Shown: piece after piece, positions 18,801 to 26,540 of the stretch
Position numbering within the stretch: the first letter of the stretch is position 1
Layout of the letters: every line of letters starts with the position of its first letter
From: Olivibacter sp036959255
Lineage (GTDB): Bacteria; Bacteroidota; Bacteroidia; Sphingobacteriales; Sphingobacteriaceae
DNA: 64,000 bases
NCBI RefSeq assembly: GCF_036959255.1
Contig: NZ_JAWMTI010000002.1
Location: forward strand, 496,001-560,000
Direction: 5' to 3'
The notes under the pieces: model-generated
Databases searched by the model: none
What the model saw: the letters and a program-made list of their open reading frames with translations, nothing else
Told to the model about the DNA's origin: nothing
Translations under genes and position numbers: made by a program

Positions 18801-18884
18801 TTTTTAGCTAAATACTACCGATCTCAGATAGCCCAATCTGCGAAAGTCAAGGCGCAGGAACTTATAACAGAGGATTTACTATGA
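15837..18884 (+). CDS. Full-length class I lanthipeptide dehydratase (LanB-like)
   Basis: A 1015-residue cytoplasmic enzyme. Residues about 10-660 match the glutamyl-transfer domain of LanB: RAISYASQDLYQACLNWL, YVSRMASRATPFGTFAGVC, and RFGNTILADIVHTPSG, ending near RVPFLPRIGYKHLILSRARW. Residues about 725-1000 match the SpaB-type elimination domain: SEWIYLKLYCP, CFFTRYQDPEFHIRLRLQM and SLCHMFLNRLFF. LanB proteins use glutamyl-tRNA to dehydrate Ser/Thr in a precursor. The start is GTG at 15837: the frame opens only at 15807 and has no ATG in between. No LanC cyclase, exporter or protease gene is adjacent, so the product may be dehydrated but not cyclised, or the missing steps lie elsewhere. 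The stop is 1 base from the stop of the convergent LytTR gene. Confidence 0.9.
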   Translation: MILSKIEHLGFFLLRSPSLPLREIQKINADSSNSLAKSLYSLLTNNPQVLRAISYASQDLYQACLNWLAEGHIPQQKLQLTLYKYVSRMASRATPFGTFAGVCMGQINENPCTLTLSKRTKIYARVSLDYVINQLYKLGYSHESLADILFYTNNSIHFAGGHFRYIRFENVADKRTFFQVKLKANPLLEALFGYAKDGRTFNEFITFLTDLDIEKEKVVTYLLKLVDNQFLIWELEPLILGNTDIQPLINKLTGTDEAVIKTRYLLTSLSCSDIANALGEHAHNLALLQVDKKFIPKNVNLKPSSVQLIAKELGELYPLFTPSVPYDLQIFIQRFKRRYEMMEVPLLEVLDGDLGIGYGDLENQYKKEHPLISNLNINEEKKRSTSSLEEQVMTNALFSGSTHIDLEAIYPLLDKRHGDPAIAPTCYAIGNFLAEKIENLENGNFQFHLTACSGSSAVNLMSRFAYMDANLKENLQRCATYEEGRFGNTILADIVHTPSGKVANILRRPNLYSYEIPVLGLTRTKNEKQISLSDLSVTVRNDRVFLFSKKLNKRVIPRLSCAHNFQQGISIYRFLCDLQYQDTPFSIYWNWDKYKRVPFLPRIGYKHLILSRARWYIKQRLGFNSSDIKQLQTDLGLPNEILIAEGDNELHIDIRTSWGIQILKDKLTLNDVIIYESLAQRSAIVTDKTNAFVNEVIIPFKSILEESATTQISPSVKNSVKRHFLPGSEWIYLKLYCPQKTADEILSNDIAKLIRQLKERQFIDKCFFTRYQDPEFHIRLRLQMVNKSKKIYNKVQEILRFTVEHLADKHKIWTVQYDTYIRELERYGANNIEYCESVFSIDSNIVLDLLDTLSKGDPHTRWLFGLKAVNQLFDIFEVNLFERFELTEKWSSALAEEFGIDKKKQKQINLNYRSHTTTIGTLLSNKHDFFQVIIENALEKRGQYISYLLQKWKPNRIEVKELMGSLCHMFLNRLFFSDQRANEMVTYSFLAKYYRSQIAQSAKVKAQELITEDLL

Positions 18885-18885
18885 A

Positions 18886-19584
18886 TTAATGATTCATTAG
18901 TCTTTTGTACACCTCATTCCGATAAGTGACCCCTATCGGAATATCTTTTATACTTCCTTTCATGATGACTTTATCCGGATCAACGGCCCGGACAAAGTTT
19001 CTATTTATAATGTAAGATTTATGAGTTCTAATAAACATGTTTAACGGAAGATCGTTGGAGATTTTTTTTAAAGAATAAATAATAAGAAACTCACGTTCAA
19101 TTGTAGATATTCTAATGTATTCTCTATCACCTTCTATGTATTGTATTTCATGGTAGGACACTAGATAGTTTCTATAGTTGTCTTTAATAGCAAAGGTGCC
19201 AACTTCCACTTTTTCGGTTACTTCGTTCTGAGAAAGACGAGTCTGCGCCCTCGATAAGGACTTGAAAAGCCTCTCAAATGAATACGGTTTTAAGATATAA
19301 TCGAACACTTCGAGTTCAAAGCTTTCTAATGCGTAATCTGGCTTGGCTGTGATAAATATGAAAAGTGGTTTTTTTGATAAAGATTTAAGGAAATCAACTC
19401 CATTAATGCCAGGCATATTAATATCTGAAATGATCACATCAACATTATTTTTGCTTAAAAACACGATTGCATCCATCGCCGTTTCAAAACTAGCTTCCAA
19501 ACTTACGAAAGAAATTTGAGCGATATGTTCGCTGATACCTTTTCTGGCTAATGGTTCATCTTCAATTAAAATACAGCGTATCAT
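18886..19584 (-). CDS. LytTR-family response regulator
   Basis: A 232-residue two-component regulator. The receiver (1-120) has LIEDEPLARKG, phospho-acceptor Asp in IISDINMPG, FITAKPDYA and the Lys in YILKPYSFERLF. The LytTR DNA-binding domain (about 135-232) has HEIQYIEGDREYIRI, FIRTHKSYIINRNFV and PIGVTYRNEVYKRL. LytTR domains bind paired direct repeats. The LytS kinase gene lies 3 bases upstream, so they form a two-gene operon. It points at the lanB-like gene tail to tail and probably regulates that locus, although shared location alone is the basis. Confidence 0.92.
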   Translation of the reverse strand: MIRCILIEDEPLARKGISEHIAQISFVSLEASFETAMDAIVFLSKNNVDVIISDINMPGINGVDFLKSLSKKPLFIFITAKPDYALESFELEVFDYILKPYSFERLFKSLSRAQTRLSQNEVTEKVEVGTFAIKDNYRNYLVSYHEIQYIEGDREYIRISTIEREFLIIYSLKKISNDLPLNMFIRTHKSYIINRNFVRAVDPDKVIMKGSIKDIPIGVTYRNEVYKRLMNH

Positions 19585-19587
19585 ACT

Positions 19588-20760
19588 TCAGTTAGATTTC
19601 AGATTAATTTTCAAATGTACTGAATATATGTTTCCTCGTACACCATGTGCCAATTGATAATTGCCTTTATAATGTAAGTCCAATCTTCGCAGGATATTGG
19701 ACATCCCCACTCCTCCTACTGATTGACTTTCATAGGTCTTAATAGTGTGTTGCATGACCTCTACTTCATTCTCCACCAGTAGAACAATCCAGTCATCCGC
19801 TACATCAATATTAATTTTAACGAAATTGTTATTTGGACTTTTGTCAGGCCCGTGCTTAAAGGCGTTTTCTACAAAGGGAATTAGCATCAGCGGACTGATC
19901 CTATAAGGTTCTTCTATATCAAAAATATGCGCTTCGATGTGAACTCGCTCACCGTATCGAATACGCATGAGCGCAATAAAATCCTTAATAAAATCGAGTT
20001 CCTTGTGTAACGGAATAAAATGGTGCCGTGATTCATATAGCGTATAACGCATTAAGGTTGAAAGACGTAAAATCATATCTCGCCCTTTATCATAGTTACT
20101 ATCAAGTAGTTGATAAATATTGTTAAGGGTATTAAAAAGAAAGTGTGGGTTTACCTGCGACTTGAGAAAATTTAACTCAAGCTCGAGGTTGTCTCGTTCT
20201 AATCGGGTTTTGGTGAGTACCTGTTCTAGCATAATTTTCACGAATTTCGGCCCAACGGGTAAAGAAATAAGGAAAATAAAATCAAGGGCAAAGATGTAGA
20301 TATTCTTCACGATACTAAAAGGCCCATCCGTCAGTACAAGCTCGAGGTATTTACCGAACCTTGGTCCATAATCTTTGAACGTAGCCTGAAAGATAAAGCA
20401 TGCCAAATAGGTCGTTAAAGCCCATATTACATATAAAGCTCCGACCCACAAAAGTATAAATGGAATGCCACGTGGATTTGCAAAAACTGTCACAACTTTC
20501 CGAGAGGACAAGGAATAAAACGCACTCATTACGACCAATAACTCTTTCACGACAAATATCCACACATGCTCTGCATTCCCTACCAATCTATAGTAATTAA
20601 AATAATAAATTGCCGCAATCAACATCCAAAAAAGACCGTGATAAATTAACCTTAAACCCAATCTGGGGGATCTTGAATCACTTGACATCGGGATACGTAA
20701 CTCGTGGACATTCATCTTATATCGATCGGTAAGTATCGTAAAAATAGGTTTTATTTCCAA
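19588..20760 (-). CDS. LytS/YpdA-type membrane histidine kinase
   Basis: A 390-residue sensor kinase. Four hydrophobic segments lie between residues about 35 and 180, for example LIYHGLFWMLIAAIYYFNYY and IYIFALDFIFLISLPV. The His_kinase domain follows with LKSQVNPHFLFNTLNNIYQL (His in NPHFLFN) and an ATPase domain with PLMLIPFVENAFKHG and VGGVGMSNILRRLDLHY. No periplasmic sensor domain is present, so the signal is likely sensed in the membrane. Internal Met codons at residues 16 and 25 are equally possible starts. It pairs with the downstream LytTR regulator and possibly with the isolated receiver at 15440. Confidence 0.88.
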   Translation of the reverse strand: MEIKPIFTILTDRYKMNVHELRIPMSSDSRSPRLGLRLIYHGLFWMLIAAIYYFNYYRLVGNAEHVWIFVVKELLVVMSAFYSLSSRKVVTVFANPRGIPFILLWVGALYVIWALTTYLACFIFQATFKDYGPRFGKYLELVLTDGPFSIVKNIYIFALDFIFLISLPVGPKFVKIMLEQVLTKTRLERDNLELELNFLKSQVNPHFLFNTLNNIYQLLDSNYDKGRDMILRLSTLMRYTLYESRHHFIPLHKELDFIKDFIALMRIRYGERVHIEAHIFDIEEPYRISPLMLIPFVENAFKHGPDKSPNNNFVKINIDVADDWIVLLVENEVEVMQHTIKTYESQSVGGVGMSNILRRLDLHYKGNYQLAHGVRGNIYSVHLKINLKSN

Positions 20761-20898
20761 AAAGCGTCGGCGTATATTGTCTAAAAACTAAAAAGGATTT
20801 TTTATCATTGACTACATTTTCTTAGACTATTCTAACGCACCCTTCTTAACTTTGATAAAACTCTTGACAAAAGGGAAAATTTATTTACAGCGCAGTTT

Positions 20899-20930
20899 AA
20901 AAAAAGCCGCTTGAAAAAGTGGCTTTTTTT
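20899..20930. terminator. Bidirectional intrinsic terminator
   Basis: AAAAAAAGCCGCTT pairs with AAGTGGCTTTTTTT across a GAAA-like loop. It ends the leftward DUF1801 transcript, 47 bases after its stop, and insulates the kinase promoter. Confidence 0.85.
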
Positions 20931-20976
20931 CGAAGAACCTAATCAGCTTAGGTGAGAACCAAAGCTTGAAATAACG

Positions 20977-21402
20977 CTAAAGTGAAAGTTCGTACTTATT
21001 TCTTAGATAATTTATTGATTGATGAATCATTTCTTTGAGGATATTTAGGTCGATGTCCGATAGCTTTTTAATATAAACGCAAGCTTGACCCACTCTGTGT
21101 TTTCCCAGTCTTTGAAGCAATTCTTTTTTTTGGTCAAAATCGCAAGTCATGTAAAGGGAAATCGCCTTACTCCTAGGAGAAATGCCAATCAGTGGTGCCT
21201 CACCTTGATGCCCACTCTCATACCGGTAATGATAACTTCCAAAACCGATAATAGATTGTCCCCACATTTTCGGTTCTAATCCTGTCTCTAGTTGAATGAT
21301 TGTCATAAGATTATAGCAATCATCACGTTTATTATCGTCAGTGACTCGATTGAGAAAATCAGCCACTTTCTCATTAGTCTGAATTGTTTTATTCGTTGCC
21401 AT
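20977..21402 (-). CDS. DUF1801 (YdhG-like) protein
   Basis: About 141 residues starting MATNKTIQTNEKVADFL; a Met ten codons upstream is possible but adds no domain. The DUF1801/YdhG fold is seen in DDCYNLMTIIQLETGLEPKM, GFGSYHYRYESGHQGEAP and ISLYMTCDF, with the basic C-terminal GKHRVGQACVYIKKLSDID. Members are small cytoplasmic proteins, some with a frataxin-like fold, and have been linked to iron handling or stress, but the role is unknown. It stands alone, ended by a bidirectional terminator. Confidence 0.82.
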   Translation of the reverse strand: MATNKTIQTNEKVADFLNRVTDDNKRDDCYNLMTIIQLETGLEPKMWGQSIIGFGSYHYRYESGHQGEAPLIGISPRSKAISLYMTCDFDQKKELLQRLGKHRVGQACVYIKKLSDIDLNILKEMIHQSINYLRNKYELSL

Positions 21403-21508
21403 TTGATAGACGCGTTTAGAAAAGCCTATCAAATTTACTGATTTGACTTTAGATTATCGCACTTTACAGATCTCGGGTTTAGTTGGGATATATGGTCACA
21501 GCGGTATT

Positions 21509-21772
21509 TTAGACACTTTTTTTCCGTAAAGACATCCAAAGCATGTATAGCAAGAAAAAAACAAGCCCCAACATAATGTCGATGAATAAGTTGGTAGGCA
21601 CGAGACCGATTGCAGTATCCTTGCCATGAGAGGATACGAAACGCTGCACTTCAAGATAAGAAAAAGGTTGTCCGAATTGCAAACCCCCATATTCTAACCA
21701 AAGGGAGAAATTAGGTCCCAAAAGCAAAACAATGATTAGACCGATCAGGATATATGATATTCTATTTCTCAT
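21509..21772 (-). CDS. Small protein with two membrane segments, function unknown
   Basis: About 87 residues from MRNRISYILIGLI; the 24 codons upstream to 21844 are less likely. Architecture: TM1 at residues 5-22, a loop YGGLQFGQPFSYLEV then an SSHGKDTAIG loop, and LFIDIMLGLVFFLLYMLWM as TM2, ending in Lys/Arg. It shares the order GG...GxP...LFID with the protein at 12648-12944, so they may be the same unnamed family. It is not in an operon with a recognisable gene. Confidence 0.55.
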   Translation of the reverse strand: MRNRISYILIGLIIVLLLGPNFSLWLEYGGLQFGQPFSYLEVQRFVSSHGKDTAIGLVPTNLFIDIMLGLVFFLLYMLWMSLRKKSV

Positions 21773-22083
21773 TTTTTTGATTCTTGAGTTAGACAGTGGA
21801 TGATCTCTACACAATGCCGGAATAGATATAGCGATGGTGATCATCTTTTAATAGAGTATGGTCTCTGTTGATGACACGTTTTTCTTTTTTTATTATTTTA
21901 ATGCAAAAATAAAGCACTATTGATCTGCTAAAAAGAAATTTACACATAAACCGTTCTACCTTACACGAAAACAGCATATAGTGTTTATGTTATTAATTTT
22001 TGACCGCGAAACAAGCAGTTTATACTCAGCTTGTAGCTAAAGTATATTGCTTTTTCTAATGTCCTCTAATGGGCAAAGTTGCT

Positions 22084-22091
22084 TACATTTG
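22084..22091 (+). promoter_or_regulatory. Candidate -7 box for the molybdopterin-domain gene
   Basis: TACATTTG matches the Bacteroidota TAnnTTTG consensus and lies 44 bases before the ATG at 22135. No TTTG is found at the normal -33 distance. A 7-bp hairpin TTGGATG/CATCCAA follows at 22099-22120 in the leader. Confidence 0.35.
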
Positions 22092-22134
22092 TGTCTGGTT
22101 GGATGATGTTATCCATCCAAGGAATCAGCGGACA

Positions 22135-22643
22135 ATGAACAATACAGGGTTATTTTTATTGATTTTATTTAGCTTTTTTTTAATATACGGCTTTTCGCTC
22201 AAAAGTCCGATCCCTTCATCCTCGATATTAACGGAGAGGTGACGAAACCAATTAAACTTCGCATGAGCGATTTGATCGAAATGGATAAAGATACTGCCAG
22301 CCTCAAAGATCGTTCAGGAGCAAAACATTTATTTGGGGGAGTAGTGATAGCAGAACTTCTTCAAAAAGCAGGTGTAACACTAAATAGCGATTTACGTGGA
22401 GAAAATCTCAGTAAGTACCTCTTAGTTAAGGCATCCGATGGTTATGAAGTATTGTTTTCTTTAGCTGAAATTGACAATAATTTCACAGAGAGAAAAATTA
22501 TTTTAGCCTATGAAATGGATGGGAAGCCGCTACCAAGTGAAAAGGGTTCACTCCGTTTAATTGTCCCAGATGAAAAAATTCCGGCCAGAAGCTGTTATGA
22601 GGTAGTCACGTTCTACATTGGCTGGGCGAAAGAAAGGCCTTAG
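22135..22643 (+). pseudogene. Exported molybdopterin-binding-domain protein, frameshifted
   Basis: The ATG at 22135 opens a signal peptide (MNNTGLFLLILFSFFLIYGF) that runs into a stop at 22240. The mature part continues one frame over as DPFILDINGEVTKPIKLRM, then GGVVIAELLQKAGV and VVTFYIGWAKERP at the end. This is a short oxidoreductase/sulfite-oxidase-type molybdopterin-binding fold of about 140 residues. The switch lies somewhere between the T8 run at 22174-22181 and about 22197, and is one missing or extra base. The GTG at 22239 is only an apparent start inside the domain. A sequencing error in the T-run or real inactivation are both possible; the downstream frame itself is intact. Confidence 0.7.
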
Positions 22644-22760
22644 TATAAATGACCAACATGTCACTTAACCTGCCAGCTTGTCTTCTAGTGCTCTAAATTA
22701 AAATGAATAATGTTTTCGGCATACAAATTGATACTACGAAAGTAGGTTTAGGTTGATTAG

Positions 22761-22800
22761 AAAAGTCCGGTGATCCCAAAAAGCCGGGCTTTTCGCTTTT
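22761..22800 (+). terminator. Intrinsic terminator after the molybdopterin-domain gene
   Basis: AAAAGTCCGG (22761-22770) pairs with CCGGGCTTTT (22784-22793) and is followed by CGCTTTTT. Confidence 0.75.
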
Positions 22801-22917
22801 TAACTATGCAATCTAATTTTTAAAATCAAAGCCTTCTTCGTAAAAAACAATTTTTTTAATCCGTAAACTAGCGTGTTTGTCGAGATATGGAAAATGTATC
22901 TGCTAAAGATTAAAAAT

Positions 22918-22999
22918 GAAAGGCCTTCCACCGGGGAGATGGAAGGCCTTTACTAACCAATTATAAACCTAAATTATGATGAAACAAATATCGTCGTAA
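22918..22999 (+). ncRNA. Conserved hairpin leader element, copy 1
   Basis: A perfect 9-bp stem GGCCTTCCA (22922-22930)/TGGAAGGCC (22940-22948) encloses the loop CCGGGGAGA. It is followed by a conserved AT-rich tail TAACCAATTATAAACC that continues to an ATG. The ATG at 22976 opens an 8-codon frame (MMKQISS, stop 22997-22999). A second copy at 45097-45158 has the same loop and the same tail, so the element is not chance. It lies about 245 bases upstream of copA. It may be a structured 5' leader, an attenuator with a leader peptide, or a small RNA. Confidence 0.6.
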
Positions 23000-23223
23000 A
23001 ACGATCATTTTTCAAATGATTAACATATTTTAACAAAAGCCCCCCGTTGCAACATCATTCTTCAACCTTCTTAGAAATCCTATAATTCTATTCCACAATT
23101 GTATAAAAGCACTACTAATTACTACCACTACATTTGCTTAGAGAGAAATCAGCTTAAAACAAGGAATCGTTATCGCTGTTAAAGGAGAAGATTAGCGTTG
23201 GAAAAGCACTATAAACCAAAGAA

Positions 23224-25716
23224 ATGAAGCACACCTATACAATTACCGGGATGACCGGTGACAACTGCCGCGACAAAGTTGAAAACGTGCTTAACACCAT
23301 TGAAGGTGTTTCAGCAGTTGTAACCTTGAATCCACCCGAGGCCATGATTACAATGACGAAACATATACCTGGCGAAACCTTGCAAGCGGCATTAGCGTCC
23401 ATTGGTAACTACAAAATAGTGATGAATGCTCCCGCAAACAACAGTGAAATCCCACTTGTTAAAAAGCAAGATGAACGAAACAAAGCGATTTACTATTGCC
23501 CCATGCACTGTGAGGGCGACAAGACTTATGATAAACCAGGTAATTGCCCTGTTTGTGGAATGAACTTACTAAAACAGGAATCGCTGAAATCACCTGAATT
23601 ACAATATACATGTCCTATGCATCCTGAGATTGTGCGTAGTGAACCAGGTTCCTGTCCAATTTGTGGAATGGAACTCGTTTCGATACATGCGAATGCGAAG
23701 GAGGAAGAGCATACTTATAGACAGCTTTTACAAAAATTTAAAATTGCCGTTATTTTCACGGCCCCCATCTTCTTAATTGCAATGTCAGAAATGATACCAA
23801 ACAATCCATTATTCAATTGGATGGGACTTAAATACTGGAACTGGGTACAATTACTACTATCGCTTCCTGTTATTTTTTATGCAACATGGATGTTTTTCCA
23901 ACGAGCTTGGCAATCAGTTTCCACTTGGCATTTAAATATGTTTACACTTATTGGCATCGGAGCTGGGGTTGCCTGGCTTTTTAGTGTATTCGTTTTATTT
24001 TTCCCTTCTATTTTTCCTGATCAGTTCAAGACGCATCATGGTACTGTTTATGTTTATTTCGAAGCAGCCACGGTTATTTTGACGCTGGTTCTTTTAGGCC
24101 AATTGTTAGAAGCAAAAGCACATGGTAAAACAAATACAGCGATTAAGGAATTGATGAAGCTTGCACCAAACCAAGCGACAAAGGTAGTGGATAATGAAGA
24201 ACATTTGGTCACGATTGACACGATTCAAAAAGGTGATGTTCTCCGTGTAAAACCTGGTGAAAAAATACCGGTGGATGGTCGTATACGAACTGGAGAAGCC
24301 CTAATCGATGAGTCAATGATTTCGGGAGAACCTATCCCTGTGGAGAAGAAAGTAAATGATCCTGTTAGTTCTGGTACTATTAATGGTAATAAGACCTTTA
24401 CTATGATTGCAGAAAAAGTGGGGGCAGAAACCCTACTTTCTCAAATCATCGAGATGGTTAACTCGGCAAGTCGTTCTAGAGCCCCGATTCAAAAATTAGC
24501 AGACAGAATTTCAGGATACTTCGTACCGGTAGTTATACTAATTGCGATCGCTACCTTTGTTGTATGGGCTTTATACGGCCCTGAGCCATCTTACATATAC
24601 GCATTTGTCAATGCCATTTCCGTATTAATTATTGCCTGCCCCTGCGCACTGGGATTAGCTACCCCGATGTCTGTTATGGTTGGTGTCGGCAAAGGAGCCC
24701 AGTCCGGTATACTTATAAAAAATGCTGCATCATTGGAAAGAATGAATGTGATCAATGTATTACTTATTGATAAAACAGGTACCGTGACAGAAGGAAAACC
24801 TTCTGTGGAAAATGTGATCAGCATTCATCCTCATTATACTCCTGACGAAGTATTACAAAAAATAATTGCGCTCAATAGCAGCAGTGAACATCCGTTGGCG
24901 CAAGCCACCATGCAATATGGTAAAGACCGAGGCATACAAATTTCTCCTGTTTCAAGTTTTGAAGCCATAACAGGTAAAGGTGTTATCGCTATATTAAAGG
25001 GTGAAAAAATAGGTTTGGGAAATGCTCAATTAATGCAGCAGCTGGCTGTTCACATTCCATCAGAGACGGAAGAGCAAGTTAAATCAATCCAAAGACATGG
25101 AAAAACGGTTTCTTACCTTTGTATCGAAAAGACCCTTATCGGTTTTGTAGTTATTTCTGATAAAATTAAAGTATCGAGTAAAGTAGCTATTCATAAACTG
25201 CAAACTGAAGGGCTCCAGGTTGTAATGCTTACCGGTGATAACGAAGAAACTGCGAAGGCGGTTAGTGAGGTGTTAAACCTCGATGGTTTTAAAGCACAAA
25301 TGTTGCCGGAAGACAAGCTAAATGAAATAAAAAGATTACAAGCTGAGGGAAGAAAGGTAGCCATGGCCGGTGACGGGATTAACGATGCCCCTGCTCTGTC
25401 ACAAGCTGATATTGGACTTGCGATGGGTACCGGAACGGATGTAGCTATTGAAAGTGCAGATATCACCTTGGTGAAGGGCGATTTACAAGGTATCTCCAAA
25501 GCAAGATTATTAAGTCAGCAAGTAATGAAGAATATAAAAGGAAATTTATTTTTTGCCCTGGCTTATAATGTGCTGGGCATACCAATCGCTGCAGGACTAC
25601 TCTATCCTTTTTTTGGGATTTTATTGTCACCGATGATTGCTGCGTTAGCAATGAGTTTCAGCTCTGTATCTGTTATTTTGAACTCACTGCGATTACGCGC
25701 TATCGAACTGAATTAG
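23224..25716 (+). CDS. copA: Cu(I)-type P1B ATPase (CopA-like) with two heavy-metal-binding domains
   Basis: An 830-residue metal exporter in the inner membrane. Residues 1-70 form a degenerate HMA domain: GMTGDNC keeps only the second Cys of CxxC. Two short Zn/Cu-binding HMBD-type modules follow, at about 90-115 (CPMHCEGDKTYD, CPVCGM) and 128-151 (CPMHPEIV, CPICGM). The P-ATPase core has ISGEPIPVEK, CPC in IIACPCALGLATP (about residue 473), phosphorylation site Asp516 in DKTGTVTEGK, SSSEHPLA with the HP motif, MLTGDN and GDGINDAPAL. The last helices include NVLGIPIAAG and AMSFSSVSVILNS, the MSxSS pattern of Cu(I) pumps. Regulation might involve the upstream hairpin leader; no CopY/CueR gene is next to it. 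Confidence 0.92.
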   Translation: MKHTYTITGMTGDNCRDKVENVLNTIEGVSAVVTLNPPEAMITMTKHIPGETLQAALASIGNYKIVMNAPANNSEIPLVKKQDERNKAIYYCPMHCEGDKTYDKPGNCPVCGMNLLKQESLKSPELQYTCPMHPEIVRSEPGSCPICGMELVSIHANAKEEEHTYRQLLQKFKIAVIFTAPIFLIAMSEMIPNNPLFNWMGLKYWNWVQLLLSLPVIFYATWMFFQRAWQSVSTWHLNMFTLIGIGAGVAWLFSVFVLFFPSIFPDQFKTHHGTVYVYFEAATVILTLVLLGQLLEAKAHGKTNTAIKELMKLAPNQATKVVDNEEHLVTIDTIQKGDVLRVKPGEKIPVDGRIRTGEALIDESMISGEPIPVEKKVNDPVSSGTINGNKTFTMIAEKVGAETLLSQIIEMVNSASRSRAPIQKLADRISGYFVPVVILIAIATFVVWALYGPEPSYIYAFVNAISVLIIACPCALGLATPMSVMVGVGKGAQSGILIKNAASLERMNVINVLLIDKTGTVTEGKPSVENVISIHPHYTPDEVLQKIIALNSSSEHPLAQATMQYGKDRGIQISPVSSFEAITGKGVIAILKGEKIGLGNAQLMQQLAVHIPSETEEQVKSIQRHGKTVSYLCIEKTLIGFVVISDKIKVSSKVAIHKLQTEGLQVVMLTGDNEETAKAVSEVLNLDGFKAQMLPEDKLNEIKRLQAEGRKVAMAGDGINDAPALSQADIGLAMGTGTDVAIESADITLVKGDLQGISKARLLSQQVMKNIKGNLFFALAYNVLGIPIAAGLLYPFFGILLSPMIAALAMSFSSVSVILNSLRLRAIELN

Positions 25717-26099
25717 AATCTTCTGCCAAAAGAAGTAACTTAAAACGAGTCAAAACAAGAAACCTTGCGGTCATCACGACGGCAAGGCTGAGCATGCATA
25801 TTCAATGCAATATAACTGTTATTTACTAACCCTTTGTAGCAATTTTTGTTTGGAGCTATGAAAAGAATTTTTTTCGTGCTGGTTAAGTATTCGGTATATC
25901 TGTAGGTTCCATCAATACTTGTTTCAATTCTAATAGATTCGATCCGTTAAGTGCCTTGTGTTTTGAGGCATGCCTATATAACGCCACTAATGCTCTTCAA
26001 ATTTTAATCAGTCTAAGCCCGACGACATTATATCCAAACGCCCTTTAGTTTAACGATGATAGTTATCGTAGGTTGTCAGCTAGCAAGTGTGCCCAATCC
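25717..26099. other. Intergenic region between copA and the cold-shock gene
   Basis: A 383-base stretch with a weak hairpin (CCTTGC at 25764/GCAAGG at about 25785, no T-run) and no convincing ORF on either strand. It is the meeting point of convergent copA and csp transcripts. Confidence 0.45.
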
Positions 26100-26540
26100 T
26101 TACAATACTTGAATTTCGTAAGCTTGTAAACCTTTAGGGCCTTTTCTGGTCCGAAAATTTACAACATCGTCAACTTTGATCGATGCAGGAGCTTCAGTTA
26201 TGAGAAAAAACACACGCTCTCCAAATTCATTGTTAATAAAGCCCCAGCCCCGTTCGTCATTATAATATGCCACCTTTCCCTTGTGCACATCATCTTCCTC
26301 AACCATTTTAGGTGTACTAATTTGAATCTCCTCAACGTTAATCTTTTGCTTTTTGAGTTCTGATGGTTTTTCAGTAGTCAAGTTTCCATTTTCATCCACG
26401 TACGCCAACATATCCTCTAAAGATTTCCCTTTATCGGATTGACTATTTCTATTCTCCTTTCTAAGTTCTTTATCTTTTTTCTTTTGTTCGCGCTTCTTAA
26501 TATTTTCTTTTTTTCTGAATGTTTCTTGACTTCTACCCAT
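26100..26540 (-). CDS. Cold-shock-domain protein with basic N-terminal tail
   Basis: A 146-residue protein in two parts. Residues 1-60 are strongly charged (KKREQKKKDKELRKENRN), probably an RNA-binding or disordered arm. Residues about 88-146 are a cold-shock domain: KGKVAYYNDERGWGFINN contains the RNP-1-like GWGFI, followed by ERVFFLITEA and VNFRTRKGPKGLQAYEIQVL. The RNP-2 motif is FFLI rather than VFVH, so RNA contacts may be weaker. This layout is common in Bacteroidota. It lies 151 bases downstream of the RpoD-like gene on the same strand and may share stress control. Confidence 0.85.
   Translation of the reverse strand: MGRSQETFRKKENIKKREQKKKDKELRKENRNSQSDKGKSLEDMLAYVDENGNLTTEKPSELKKQKINVEEIQISTPKMVEEDDVHKGKVAYYNDERGWGFINNEFGERVFFLITEAPASIKVDDVVNFRTRKGPKGLQAYEIQVL

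Noticed and set aside
15837..18884. PEARL-type (amino-acid adding) peptide ligase
   Set aside because: Those enzymes are small LanBs without the elimination domain; this protein has the full SpaB-type C-terminus.
22239..22643. Complete small cytoplasmic molybdopterin protein starting at GTG 22239
   Set aside because: Domain homology begins upstream of this codon (DPFILDINGE) and a matching signal peptide lies in the neighbouring frame.
25764..25790. Hairpin after copA as an intrinsic terminator
   Set aside because: Six-bp stem with a long loop and no T-run on either strand.
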